59,017 bases of DNA from assembly GCA_007692425.1 (NCBI GenBank), contig RECG01000020.1, forward strand, positions 1 to 59,017, given 5' to 3'. This document shows, one piece after another, positions 8,007 to 14,991 of the stretch (position 1 is its first letter; every line of letters begins with the position of its first letter). The translations under genes were made by a program, and so were the position numbers. Origin of the DNA: Acholeplasmataceae bacterium (GTDB lineage: Bacteria; Bacillota_I; Bacilli_A; Acholeplasmatales; Acholeplasmataceae). A model generated the notes under the pieces. That model ran no database searches, was not told the origin of the DNA, and saw nothing but the letters and a program-made list of their open reading frames with translations.

Positions 8007-8662
8007 CATTCGAGGAAGTTGCTGATGACGGGGGCCAGTTCATCGCTGTTGACGACATAATCATCATGATGCCGGTCCGGCATGATCAAACATTGGCTGT
8101 CACGGATCAGACGATGGATTTTGAGTGTATGCGTCTGTTTGACGACATCATGCTCGCCCGCGATCACAAGGGTCGGAACCGGGATGCATCTCAAGGCACA
8201 AGCCCGGATGCGCGGTTGTTTCAGCATCATGCCGACATAAGGATCCAGATTCGCCTTGTATTGCTCTTTATAAGTCTTCAATACCTTTTTATCCAGACCG
8301 CCCGGATGCAAATTGGCTCCGGCCACGATCAGTTTGGACAACAAGTTCGGATGACGGCTTGCCAGCATCAAACCGACGATGCCACCATCGGAGAAACCGA
8401 AGACGACCGGCTTTGACAGTTTGAGTTGCATGATGAAGGCATGGATGTCACGCGTCATTTGCTGATAGTCATAAACACCGGTCTTCGTGGTCTTGCCGTG
8501 GTTACGGGCATCGACCAGATACAAGGTGTAGTATGCTTCCAGCTTGCGAGCCAGCGGTAAAAAAATGGTGTGGTCTTCACGGTTGCCATGCAACATCACC
8601 ACCGGTGTGCCGGTTCCCCTTTTTTCATAATACATTTCAATGTCGTTGATTTTGACAAACAT
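8006..8662 (-). CDS. Alpha/beta-hydrolase
   Basis: The 218-residue product has the oxyanion-hole region VVMLHGNRE, the nucleophile elbow GFSDGG (Ser about residue 90), a later GEHDVV segment with the acid residue, and RHHDDYV near the C-terminus with the likely catalytic His. This is the standard alpha/beta-hydrolase fold of small esterases; the substrate cannot be read from sequence. The ATG at 8662 follows GGATGGTGACAGG. An in-frame extension to 8776 runs into the RNase P RNA and is not coding. The gene lies directly downstream of the rnpB terminator and has no obvious promoter of its own, so it may rely on read-through. Confidence 0.85.
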   Translation of the reverse strand: MFVKINDIEMYYEKRGTGTPVVMLHGNREDHTIFLPLARKLEAYYTLYLVDARNHGKTTKTGVYDYQQMTRDIHAFIMQLKLSKPVVFGFSDGGIVGLMLASRHPNLLSKLIVAGANLHPGGLDKKVLKTYKEQYKANLDPYVGMMLKQPRIRACALRCIPVPTLVIAGEHDVVKQTHTLKIHRLIRDSQCLIMPDRHHDDYVVNSDELAPVISNFLE

Positions 8663-8680
8663 CCTGTCACCATCCTTGGC

Positions 8681-8704
8681 AAAAAGGTCCCAAGGGACCT
8701 TTTT
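8681..8704 (-). terminator. Intrinsic terminator of rnpB
   Basis: AAAAAGGTCC and GGACCTTTTT form a 10-bp stem around CAAG/CTTG. It lies directly after the predicted 3' end of the RNase P RNA. Confidence 0.88.
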
Positions 8705-8705
8705 A

Positions 8706-9060
8706 GGCGTCAATGAGCATAAGCCATGTTCTGTTCCCTGACGGGTGTGACCATTTATCTCTACATCATGTAGCATGTGTCGGCTTCAATTCGCCTTCAC
8801 ACGTGCCCCTACCAAAATTTGGGTTGCTAGCTTGAGGGGTTTACCGCGTTTCATCCACCGGTTTCCCGGCAGCTCGTCTCTGTGGCACCTTAGGTCCGCC
8901 GATCATGGGTTGCCCTTTAGATCCTTGGACGCCGTTACGATGAATCGTACCCTAAGTTATTGTTTCCTTAGGCACAAACACTACATTCGTCTCAGAATGT
9001 GCTAGCATGGACTTTCCTAACCTGTTTAAAAAACAAGCTCGGTCACCTTCCATTGACAGG
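8706..9060 (-). ncRNA. rnpB: RNase P RNA, bacterial type B-like
   Basis: On the minus strand the conserved 5' core AGGAAAGTCC follows a first helix, then the internal conserved segments GGCGTCCAAGG, CAGAGACGAG and GCCGGGAAACCGGTGGATG, and near the 3' end ACAGAACATGGCTTATG. The ends GTCAATG (9051-9057) and CATTGAC (8709-8715) pair as helix P1, which sets the boundaries to within a few bases. RNase P RNA is the catalytic RNA that removes tRNA 5' leaders. The type-B look fits Bacillota; the type is judged by eye. It has its own strong promoter and terminator. Confidence 0.93.
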
Positions 9061-9063
9061 ATG

Positions 9064-9092
9064 ATTATATCATATTCATCGTGGTTTCACAA
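9064..9092 (-). promoter_or_regulatory. Promoter of rnpB
   Basis: Minus-strand TTGTGA (9087-9092) and TATAAT (9064-9069) with a 17-base spacer lie about 7 bases upstream of the predicted RNA 5' end. Confidence 0.8.
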
Positions 9093-9097
9093 GATAA

Positions 9098-9122
9098 GAA
9101 AAAACCACCTATTCGGTGGTTT
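9098..9122 (-). terminator. Intrinsic terminator of rplY, overlapping its last codons
   Basis: AAACCACC (9115-9122 on the complement) and GGTGGTTT (9102-9109) form an 8-bp stem followed by T residues. The TAG stop is at the loop, so the final Thr-Thr-Glu codons are part of the hairpin. Confidence 0.82.
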
Positions 9123-9732
9123 CCTCTTTAATTTCTGCTTCGTCTTCGGTGTCTTCTGCTTCTTCACCTTCGACTTCTTCATCTTCTTCAACAGGTTCTT
9201 CGACTTCCGAAGCTTCCTTGATGACGACGATCATGTGTTCGGGGTCATCCTTGATTTTGATGCCTGCATCCATGGTCAGGTCCTTGACATAGATGGCATC
9301 GCCGACTTCGAGTCCTGAGACGTCGACTTCGAGTTGCTGCATGCCGGAACCGGCCGAGACTTCGCATGTCAAGGCGCTGAGTGCCTGTTGCGGGAAAGCC
9401 CGGGTCTGGTAGAATTTCTCCTTGCCTGTGATGACGAGTGGAATTTCAGCCGTGATCGTTTCCGTGGCAGAAATACGATGGAGGTCGAAATGGATGATTT
9501 CACTAGGTTTGAGAATGTTGCTTTGGACGTTTTTGATGTAGACGGTGTGGGTCTTGCCATCAAGCTTGACCTTGAAGGTCATGTTCTTACCATACGCTTT
9601 AAGGGCGTCCTTGAAGGCTTTGTCCTCGACCTGTACAGAGGTGGATTCGATTGATCTGCCATACATGACACCGGGAATCAGGCCTTGGCCGCGGACCCGG
9701 TTGAGTGGCTGGGTTCTAAGTTCGAGTTTCAT
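9109..9732 (-). CDS. rplY: 50S ribosomal protein L25/general stress protein Ctc
   Basis: The 207-residue product has an N-terminal 5S-rRNA-binding L25 domain (about residues 1-88, with NRVRGQGLIPGVMYG) and a TL5-type beta domain (about 90-180), then a long acidic tail rich in Glu and Asp (about 175-207). This two-domain form is the Ctc/TL5 type rather than the short E. coli L25. It binds 5S rRNA in the large subunit; Ctc is stress-induced in Bacillus. The ATG has AAGGAG at the usual distance. It is flanked by its own promoter and terminator, so it is monocistronic. The acidic tail is common in this family. Confidence 0.95.
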   Translation of the reverse strand: MKLELRTQPLNRVRGQGLIPGVMYGRSIESTSVQVEDKAFKDALKAYGKNMTFKVKLDGKTHTVYIKNVQSNILKPSEIIHFDLHRISATETITAEIPLVITGKEKFYQTRAFPQQALSALTCEVSAGSGMQQLEVDVSGLEVGDAIYVKDLTMDAGIKIKDDPEHMIVVIKEASEVEEPVEEDEEVEGEEAEDTEDEAEIKEETTE

Positions 9733-9763
9733 GGTTATCTCCTTATATTGATGATGCGGATTT

Positions 9764-9792
9764 ATTGTAACATATTTGATTGTGCGTGTCTA
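9764..9792 (-). promoter_or_regulatory. Promoter of rplY
   Basis: TAGACA (9787-9792 complement) and TACAAT (9764-9769) are 17 bases apart, about 32 bases upstream of the ATG. No sigma-B-type motif was seen. Confidence 0.65.
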
Positions 9793-9803
9793 TGCTCAGA
9801 AGG

Positions 9804-11942
9804 TCAGGATTTGACCGCGGACAAGGCGTCCTTACGGGAAAGGTCGACCCGTCCCTTCTCATCGATCTTGATGCATTTGACCAGGATCTGGTCGCCCAAT
9901 GACACGACACTTTCGACTTTTTCAACGCGTTCTTTGGCGAGTCTTGAGATATGGACGAGTCCATCCGTGCCAGGCCACAGTTCGACGAAGCAGCCGAATT
10001 TCTCGATCCGGACCACCTTGCCTTCATAAATCTCGCCGACTTTCGGTTCGCGGACAAGGTCCAGGATCCGTTGCGCGGCACGTTCGATCCATTGTGTCTC
10101 CATGTGCATCAGGAAGACGCGTCCGTCTTGTTCGATGTCGATCTTGACACCGTTGTTGTCTTCAATGATCTGGTTGATGATCTTGCCACCGGGGCCGATC
10201 ACGTCGCGGATCTTGTCCGGATTGATGCTGATCATCTTGACCTTCGGTGCATATTTCGACATTTCCGGTCTGACTTCGGGAAGGACGGACAACATATGGT
10301 CCAAGATGTGGAGCCTGCTCTTGCGGGCCTGTTCAAGGGCTTCGCCTAAAATGGTTTCAGTGATGCCTTTGACCTTGATGTCCATCTGTAAGGAAGTAAT
10401 CCCCTTCTTTGAACCGGCGACCTTGAAATCCATATCGCCTTCATGGTCTTCCATGCCTTGGATATCAGACAGGATGGTGTAATGTTCGCCTTCGGCGATC
10501 ATGCCCATGGCGACACCGGCGACCGGTGCCTTGATCGGCACACCGGCCGACATCAGGGCCATCGTTCCAGCACAGATGGTGGCCATCGAACTTGAGCCGT
10601 TCGATTCCAGAATTTCGGAGACGATGCGCAGGCAGTAAGGGAATTCTTCTTCACTTGGCAACACTTGCAGCAAGGCACGCTCGCTCAAGGCGCCATGACC
10701 GACTTCGCGACGGCCGACAAAACCATAGCGGCCTGTCTCACCGACGCTGAAAGGCGGGAAGTTGTAATGCAGCATGAACCGTTTGGAATCTTCAAGACCG
10801 AGGCCGTCGATGATCTGGTTCTCATTGAGTGACCCGAGTGTCAAGACACCGAGTGCCTGGGTCTGGCCTCTGGTGAAGAGGGCGGAACCGTGCGTCCGGG
10901 GCAGGACATCGACACGTGAGTCAAGTGCCCTGATTTCATCGACCTTGCGGCCGTCGGGACGGATCTTGTCGACCGTGATCAGACGTCTGAGTTCCTGGGT
11001 GACGATTTCATCAAGCACGGCCTTGACCTGCTTGAGCATGTCATCATAAGTGTCCTGGTCAAGCACCTTGACGCCTTCGACTTCTCTGAAAAAGGCCCGT
11101 TTACCAAAATGTTCAAGTGTTTCTTCATTGATGCTGTCAATGGCTTCATAACGTTCGAGCTTGTCATGGATCGACACGGCTTTGATCAACCGTTCATGCG
11201 CATGGGCGCGGACTTCCTGACGGACCTTCTCATCAATTGAGAAGACCTTGATGTCCATTTTGGGTTGCCCCAGTTCCTTGATGATGCCTTCTTGGAAGGC
11301 AACCAGTTCCTTGACCGCCTCATGGCCTAACATGATGGCTTTGAGCATGTCTTCCTCAACCACTTCTTCAGCACCGGCTTCGACCATGTTGATGGCATCC
11401 TTGGTACCGGAAACAATCAGTTCGATATCGGATTGTTCCTGTTGCTCGCGGGTCGGATTGATGATGAACTCACCATCGACACGGCCGACATTGACGGCGG
11501 CGACGGGACCACTGAATGGAATGTTGGAAATCGATAATGCCACGGATGAACCGAGCATGGCAGCCATTTCACTGCTGCAATCGGCATCACTTGACAAGAC
11601 CATGTTGATGACCTGGACTTCGTTTTTAAATCCTTCAGGGAAAAGAGGTCTGAGCGGACGATCGATCAGGCGCGAGGTCAATGTCTCGTGTTCGGAGGGA
11701 CGTCCTTCTCTTCTGAAGAAACCGCCCGGAATCTTACCGGCGGCATAAAGTTTTTCCTGATAGACAACCATCAAGGGAAAGAAATCCAATCTTGACGGTT
11801 CCTTGCTGGCGGTGACGACCGATAAGACCGATGACTCGCCATAAGTGACAAGGGCCGCCCCGTTCGCTTGTTTGGCGATTTCGCCGATTTCCACGCGAAG
11901 CGGTCTGCCCCCTAGTGTTGTTTCGTAAACCTTTTTCTGCAT
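9804..11942 (-). CDS. pnp: Polynucleotide phosphorylase
   Basis: The 712-residue product has the full PNPase order: first RNase PH domain (about 1-215), helical linker, second RNase PH domain (about 310-530), KH domain (about 550-610 with [12 protein letters not shown]) and S1 domain (about 620-690 with [26 protein letters not shown]). PNPase degrades RNA 3' to 5' using phosphate. It follows rpsO, the usual order, but rpsO ends in its own terminator, so pnp also needs the promoter at about 12000. The ribosome binding site AAGGAG is 13 bases from the ATG, unusually far, perhaps linked to the autoregulation known for pnp. Confidence 0.98.
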   Translation of the reverse strand: MQKKVYETTLGGRPLRVEIGEIAKQANGAALVTYGESSVLSVVTASKEPSRLDFFPLMVVYQEKLYAAGKIPGGFFRREGRPSEHETLTSRLIDRPLRPLFPEGFKNEVQVINMVLSSDADCSSEMAAMLGSSVALSISNIPFSGPVAAVNVGRVDGEFIINPTREQQEQSDIELIVSGTKDAINMVEAGAEEVVEEDMLKAIMLGHEAVKELVAFQEGIIKELGQPKMDIKVFSIDEKVRQEVRAHAHERLIKAVSIHDKLERYEAIDSINEETLEHFGKRAFFREVEGVKVLDQDTYDDMLKQVKAVLDEIVTQELRRLITVDKIRPDGRKVDEIRALDSRVDVLPRTHGSALFTRGQTQALGVLTLGSLNENQIIDGLGLEDSKRFMLHYNFPPFSVGETGRYGFVGRREVGHGALSERALLQVLPSEEEFPYCLRIVSEILESNGSSSMATICAGTMALMSAGVPIKAPVAGVAMGMIAEGEHYTILSDIQGMEDHEGDMDFKVAGSKKGITSLQMDIKVKGITETILGEALEQARKSRLHILDHMLSVLPEVRPEMSKYAPKVKMISINPDKIRDVIGPGGKIINQIIEDNNGVKIDIEQDGRVFLMHMETQWIERAAQRILDLVREPKVGEIYEGKVVRIEKFGCFVELWPGTDGLVHISRLAKERVEKVESVVSLGDQILVKCIKIDEKGRVDLSRKDALSAVKS

Positions 11943-11997
11943 AATAATATAAAATCTCCTTCATTTTATATGTTTCTTTTTCTTTTTAACCTTAATA

Positions 11998-12026
11998 ATG
12001 ATACCACAAAACAGGTGGTTTGTATA
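11998..12026 (-). promoter_or_regulatory. Possible pnp promoter
   Basis: TATACA (12021-12026 complement) and TATCAT (11998-12003) are 17 bases apart. The spacer contains ACCAC and GTGGT as a small inverted repeat. Neither hexamer is perfect. Confidence 0.4.
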
Positions 12027-12033
12027 GCAAATC

Positions 12034-12060
12034 AAAAAAAAGATTGCCTAAGCAACCTTT
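12034..12060 (-). terminator. Intrinsic terminator of rpsO
   Basis: AAAGGTTGC and GCAATCTTT form a 9-bp stem with one G-U pair and loop TTAG, followed by eight T. It begins two bases after the rpsO stop. Confidence 0.85.
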
Positions 12061-12061
12061 C

Positions 12062-12331
12062 TTAGCGACGCAATCCAAGCTTTTTGATTAATGTCTGATA
12101 ACGGTCGACATCTCTGTGACGCAAGTAGCTCAAGAGACGACGTCTCTGACCGATCATTTTGTACAGACCGCGTCGTGAATGAAAATCATGGATGTGCTGT
12201 TTCAAATGTTCGTTCAGCTCATTGATTTCATGAGTCAGAACGGCTATTTGAACTTCCGGTGAACCGGTATCGCCTTCCTTGGTGGCATACGCCTTGATGA
12301 TTTCATTCTTTGCTTCTTTGGTAAGTGCCAT
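12062..12331 (-). CDS. rpsO: 30S ribosomal protein S15
   Basis: The 89-residue product has the exact usual length of S15 and its signature segments: [20 protein letters not shown] (about residues 20-40), [26 protein letters not shown] and [16 protein letters not shown] at the end. S15 binds 16S rRNA helices 20-22 early in small-subunit assembly. The ATG is preceded by AAGGAGG. It has its own promoter and terminator and lies between darA and pnp. Confidence 0.98.
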   Translation of the reverse strand: MALTKEAKNEIIKAYATKEGDTGSPEVQIAVLTHEINELNEHLKQHIHDFHSRRGLYKMIGQRRRLLSYLRHRDVDRYQTLIKKLGLRR

Positions 12332-12402
12332 GGTGGTGCTTTCCTCCTTCGAATAACTAAAGATGCGGTCGGCTTTCCAACATCCTTGTTACCGCCTTAT
12401 TC

Positions 12403-12430
12403 ATTGTACCATGTTTTGACTGAAATGCAA
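12403..12430 (-). promoter_or_regulatory. Promoter of rpsO
   Basis: TTGCAT (12425-12430 complement) and TACAAT (12403-12408) are 16 bases apart and lie directly after the darA stop. Confidence 0.6.
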
Positions 12431-12433
12431 GGG

Positions 12434-12757
12434 TTATATTTTGACAAATTGATCGACGGTGATGATGAAGACTGTGGCGCCACCGACTTCGACCTCGATC
12501 GGCAAAGCCGAAAATGAGCCGAACTCGTTGACAATGGTGTTGGGGACGAGTTTGGTGCGTTTCTTGCTGTGGGCCTCGATGATTTCGAGTGCCTGGGAAA
12601 CCTTTTCGTCGTTGACACCGATCAAAAATGTGACTTGTCCAGCCCGTAGGAAACCACCGGTGCTGGAAAGTCGGGTTGAAAAGAATTTGTCCTTGACAAG
12701 CGCTTTTTGAACCTTGTTGGCATCGTCATTTGAGACGATGGCGATGATCAGTTTCAT
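12434..12757 (-). CDS. darA: DarA/PstA-type cyclic-di-AMP receptor (PII-like)
   Basis: The 107-residue product begins MKLIIAIVSNDDANKVQKAL and contains STGGFLRAGQVTFLIGV (about residues 32-48), the segments that shape the nucleotide pocket in the DarA (YaaQ/PstA) family. These trimeric PII-like proteins bind c-di-AMP in Bacillota; their targets are still poorly known. Length and motifs match the family. It lies between ribF and rpsO, whereas in Bacillus darA sits near tmk, so this placement is unusual. A good promoter overlaps the end of ribF. Confidence 0.93.
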   Translation of the reverse strand: MKLIIAIVSNDDANKVQKALVKDKFFSTRLSSTGGFLRAGQVTFLIGVNDEKVSQALEIIEAHSKKRTKLVPNTIVNEFGSFSALPIEVEVGGATVFIITVDQFVKI

Positions 12758-12776
12758 ACAATCACCTCGTAAACTT

Positions 12777-12805
12777 ATTTTAACACATTTTATTTAAATT
12801 GTCAG
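12777..12805 (-). promoter_or_regulatory. Promoter of darA
   Basis: CTGACA (12800-12805 complement, inside the last ribF codons) and TAAAAT (12777-12782) have a 17-base spacer. The darA ribosome binding site follows. Confidence 0.6.
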
Positions 12806-13684
12806 TTTTCTAATGGTCGATTCATCTTTTTTCAGTTGCTGGATCAAGCCGTCGCGGTTTTTGAATTTCATTTCCGGACGCAAATATTGGTAAAAGGACA
12901 GTTCGATGCGCTTACCGTAGATGTTTTGCTTGAAGTCGAGGATGTAGACTTCGAGCCGGCGGTCAAAACTGAAATTGATGGTCGGATTGTTCCCGATGTT
13001 GGCCATGCCTTTGAGCCAGACGCCATCGACCTTGATCCGGACATAATAGACGCCGTTTTTGGGCATGAAATAATTGCCGAAATCAATGTTGGCGGTTGGA
13101 AAACCGAGTTGCTTGCCGATGTTGTTGCCCTTGATGACGGTGCCGTGCACCGTGTAAGGCCGGTTGAGGAGGCGGGCGGCCTGGTTGAGGTCCGCATCCA
13201 ATAACAGGTCCTTGACATAACTTGAAGAGACACGAGTATGGTTGAAAAGGATATCGTCAAGGATGATGACATGGAAATAGCGTTTCAGATGATAGACGGT
13301 GCCTTCGCCCCGGTAGCCGAAACGGGCATCGCGTCCCATGACGATGCGGCGGATATTGATCGATTTGAGAAATTCGATGAACTCAGGAATACGCAATTGC
13401 GAAAAAGCCTCGTTGAACTGGATGAACATGACGAGGTCGAGATCATACTCGGCGAACAGTTTGATTTTGTCCGCTTTTTGCGTCAGCGTCCGAAAAGGCT
13501 GGTCGCGCAAGACACTCGAAGGGTGAGGATCGAAGGTCAGGACGGCCCGCTTGGTATCGACATATTGGACGACCCGCTCGATCAGTTGCTGGTGACCGAT
13601 ATGGATCCCGTCGAAATTGCCGAGCGTCAAGGTCAGCGGTTCGCTGTTTCTGATGAAATTGTAGGCGGCATGAATGACTTTCAT
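12794..13684 (-). CDS. ribF: Bifunctional riboflavin kinase/FAD synthetase
   Basis: The 296-residue product has an N-terminal FMN adenylyltransferase domain with TLGNFDGIHIGHQQLI (residues 19-34) and a C-terminal riboflavin kinase domain with GKQLGFPTANI (about 188-198). It makes FMN from riboflavin and FAD from FMN. It follows truB with only three bases between, and shares the ribosome binding site region (GGAGTGACCT, which includes the truB stop). The order truB-ribF is conserved in Bacillota. FMN from this enzyme would serve the flavin lipoprotein at 3053-3874 only in a general sense. Confidence 0.97.
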   Translation of the reverse strand: MKVIHAAYNFIRNSEPLTLTLGNFDGIHIGHQQLIERVVQYVDTKRAVLTFDPHPSSVLRDQPFRTLTQKADKIKLFAEYDLDLVMFIQFNEAFSQLRIPEFIEFLKSINIRRIVMGRDARFGYRGEGTVYHLKRYFHVIILDDILFNHTRVSSSYVKDLLLDADLNQAARLLNRPYTVHGTVIKGNNIGKQLGFPTANIDFGNYFMPKNGVYYVRIKVDGVWLKGMANIGNNPTINFSFDRRLEVYILDFKQNIYGKRIELSFYQYLRPEMKFKNRDGLIQQLKKDESTIRKLTI

Positions 13685-13687
13685 AGG

Positions 13688-14551
13688 TCACTCCTTGAAG
13701 ATCAGGATCGGTTTGTAGCGGTGTGTCTCGACCGGTTCATAATAAGCGATGGGCTTGCCTTCACTGTCAATGGCGACGAAGGGTTTGTCTGTCTTGATCT
13801 GACGTTGGTCGAGATAGACGCCGTTTTGACATAACTTGACCATGTAATCGTTCAAAACGACAACCGGATGACCGGCAAAATACTGTTCAAGCTTGAAGAG
13901 ATCGGCAGGACTGGCATCGTGCATGTTGACAGCCTGATCGAGACGATAAGGACCGATGTCCGTACGGACAAGGGTCTTGAGCGCACCAAAGGTGCCGAGC
14001 CTGCCGGCGAGATCAGCTGCCAGACTGCGGACATAGGTGCCTTTCGAGACATGTGCGTGAAAACGGTAGGTGTGGTCGTCAACTTGTCCGGTGATGACCA
14101 GATCATGCACATGAACGGTTCTTGGCTCACGTTCGACCTCTTGACCCTTGCGGGCGAGACGGTAAAGCCTGGTGCCCGCCTGCTTGATGGCCGAATACAT
14201 CGGCGGTGTCTGCAAATAATCGCCCTTGAAAGTCTCGGCGGCGGCTTTGATGGCATGTTCATCAAAGGTGACATCACGTGTCGACAGGACTTCACCGGTC
14301 GTGTCAAGCGTGTCATAATGAAGGCCGAACACCATGATGCCCTCATAGCGCTTGTCGAGATTTTGAAAAAGATAGGCCAGCTTTGTGGCGCTACCGATGC
14401 AAAGGACGAGCAGGCCGCTGGCGAAAGGATCGAGCGTCCCGGTATGACCGACTTTGTCCAGCTGCCAGCTTTTCCTGATATGGTTGACGACATCGTGTGA
14501 TGTCAAGCCTGTGGGCTTATGGATGAAAAGAAAGCCGTCCAACGTGATCAC
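13688..14551 (-). CDS. truB: tRNA pseudouridine-55 synthase
   Basis: The 287-residue product has the TruB catalytic motif VGHTGTLDPFASGLL (about residues 35-49, Asp nucleophile) and the PPMYSA segment, followed by a C-terminal PUA-like extension. It makes pseudouridine 55 in the T-loop of tRNAs. The start is uncertain: GTG at 14551 lies only about eight bases from a TATAAT, which would give a leaderless mRNA, whereas TTG at 14542 has GGTGAT five to six bases upstream and yields the usual N-terminus (xDGFLFIHKPTG). ribF follows immediately. Confidence 0.96.
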   Translation of the reverse strand: MITLDGFLFIHKPTGLTSHDVVNHIRKSWQLDKVGHTGTLDPFASGLLVLCIGSATKLAYLFQNLDKRYEGIMVFGLHYDTLDTTGEVLSTRDVTFDEHAIKAAAETFKGDYLQTPPMYSAIKQAGTRLYRLARKGQEVEREPRTVHVHDLVITGQVDDHTYRFHAHVSKGTYVRSLAADLAGRLGTFGALKTLVRTDIGPYRLDQAVNMHDASPADLFKLEQYFAGHPVVVLNDYMVKLCQNGVYLDQRQIKTDKPFVAIDSEGKPIAYYEPVETHRYKPILIFKE

Positions 14552-14558
14552 CGTCTTT

Positions 14559-14564
14559 ATTATA
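14559..14564 (-). promoter_or_regulatory. Minus-10 element very close to truB start
   Basis: TATAAT on the minus strand ends eight bases before the first possible truB start codon. The -35 region is only T-rich (it overlaps the T-run of the thioredoxin terminator), so the promoter is supported mainly by the perfect -10. Confidence 0.4.
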
Positions 14565-14580
14565 GCCTAAAATGATCAAT

Positions 14581-14602
14581 AAAAAAAGCACTTTCGTGCT
14601 TT
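14581..14602 (-). terminator. Intrinsic terminator of the thioredoxin gene
   Basis: AAAGCAC and GTGCTTT form a 7-bp stem with a GAAA loop, followed by seven T. Confidence 0.9.
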
Positions 14603-14604
14603 AA

Positions 14605-14913
14605 TTATTGGAACTTCTCCATCCAGGATGCCATCCGTTCCTTCGGTTGATAACCAGCTTGACGGTCAACTTCCTCACCATCTTTGTAGAGGACGACGGT
14701 GGGGACGCTGCGAATGCCGGCTTCAATCGCCTGCTGTCTGTACTGGTCGATGTCGACACGGAAGAATTTGACGTCCTTCATGTCGTCACTCAGGCTGTCT
14801 AGAACAGGTTTGAGCATCTTGCACGGTCCACACCAGGTGGCATAATACTGGACGGCGACGATGCCTTGTTGCCCAATGACGGTTTCATAAGCTTGGCCTT
14901 CATATTCTTTCAT
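14605..14913 (-). CDS. Thioredoxin
   Basis: The 102-residue product carries ATWCGPCKMLKP (active-site WCGPC about residues 27-31) and the cis-proline segment RSVPTVVLYKDGEEV, the full thioredoxin fold at normal length. It reduces protein disulfides in the cytoplasm. The ATG at 14913 has GAGGGAT at the right distance; an in-frame extension to 14970 covers the promoter and is not coding. It is monocistronic with a strong promoter and terminator. MsrA (21455-21952) would be a natural client. Confidence 0.95.
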   Translation of the reverse strand: MKEYEGQAYETVIGQQGIVAVQYYATWCGPCKMLKPVLDSLSDDMKDVKFFRVDIDQYRQQAIEAGIRSVPTVVLYKDGEEVDRQAGYQPKERMASWMEKFQ

Positions 14914-14952
14914 TAAAAATCCCTCATTTCTTACATATCTTATTATGCTTCC

Positions 14953-14981
14953 ATTATATGCGATTGACACCTGTTTTTCAA
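14953..14981 (-). promoter_or_regulatory. Promoter of the thioredoxin gene
   Basis: TTGAAA (14976-14981 complement) and TATAAT (14953-14958) are exactly 17 bases apart, 40 bases upstream of the ATG. Confidence 0.8.
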
Positions 14982-14991
14982 GCGTAAAGCA

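Noticed and set aside
8663-9005. Short open frames and an N-terminal extension of the hydrolase across the rnpB region
   Set aside because: The stretch is occupied by RNase P RNA with conserved core segments, P1 pairing, promoter and terminator.
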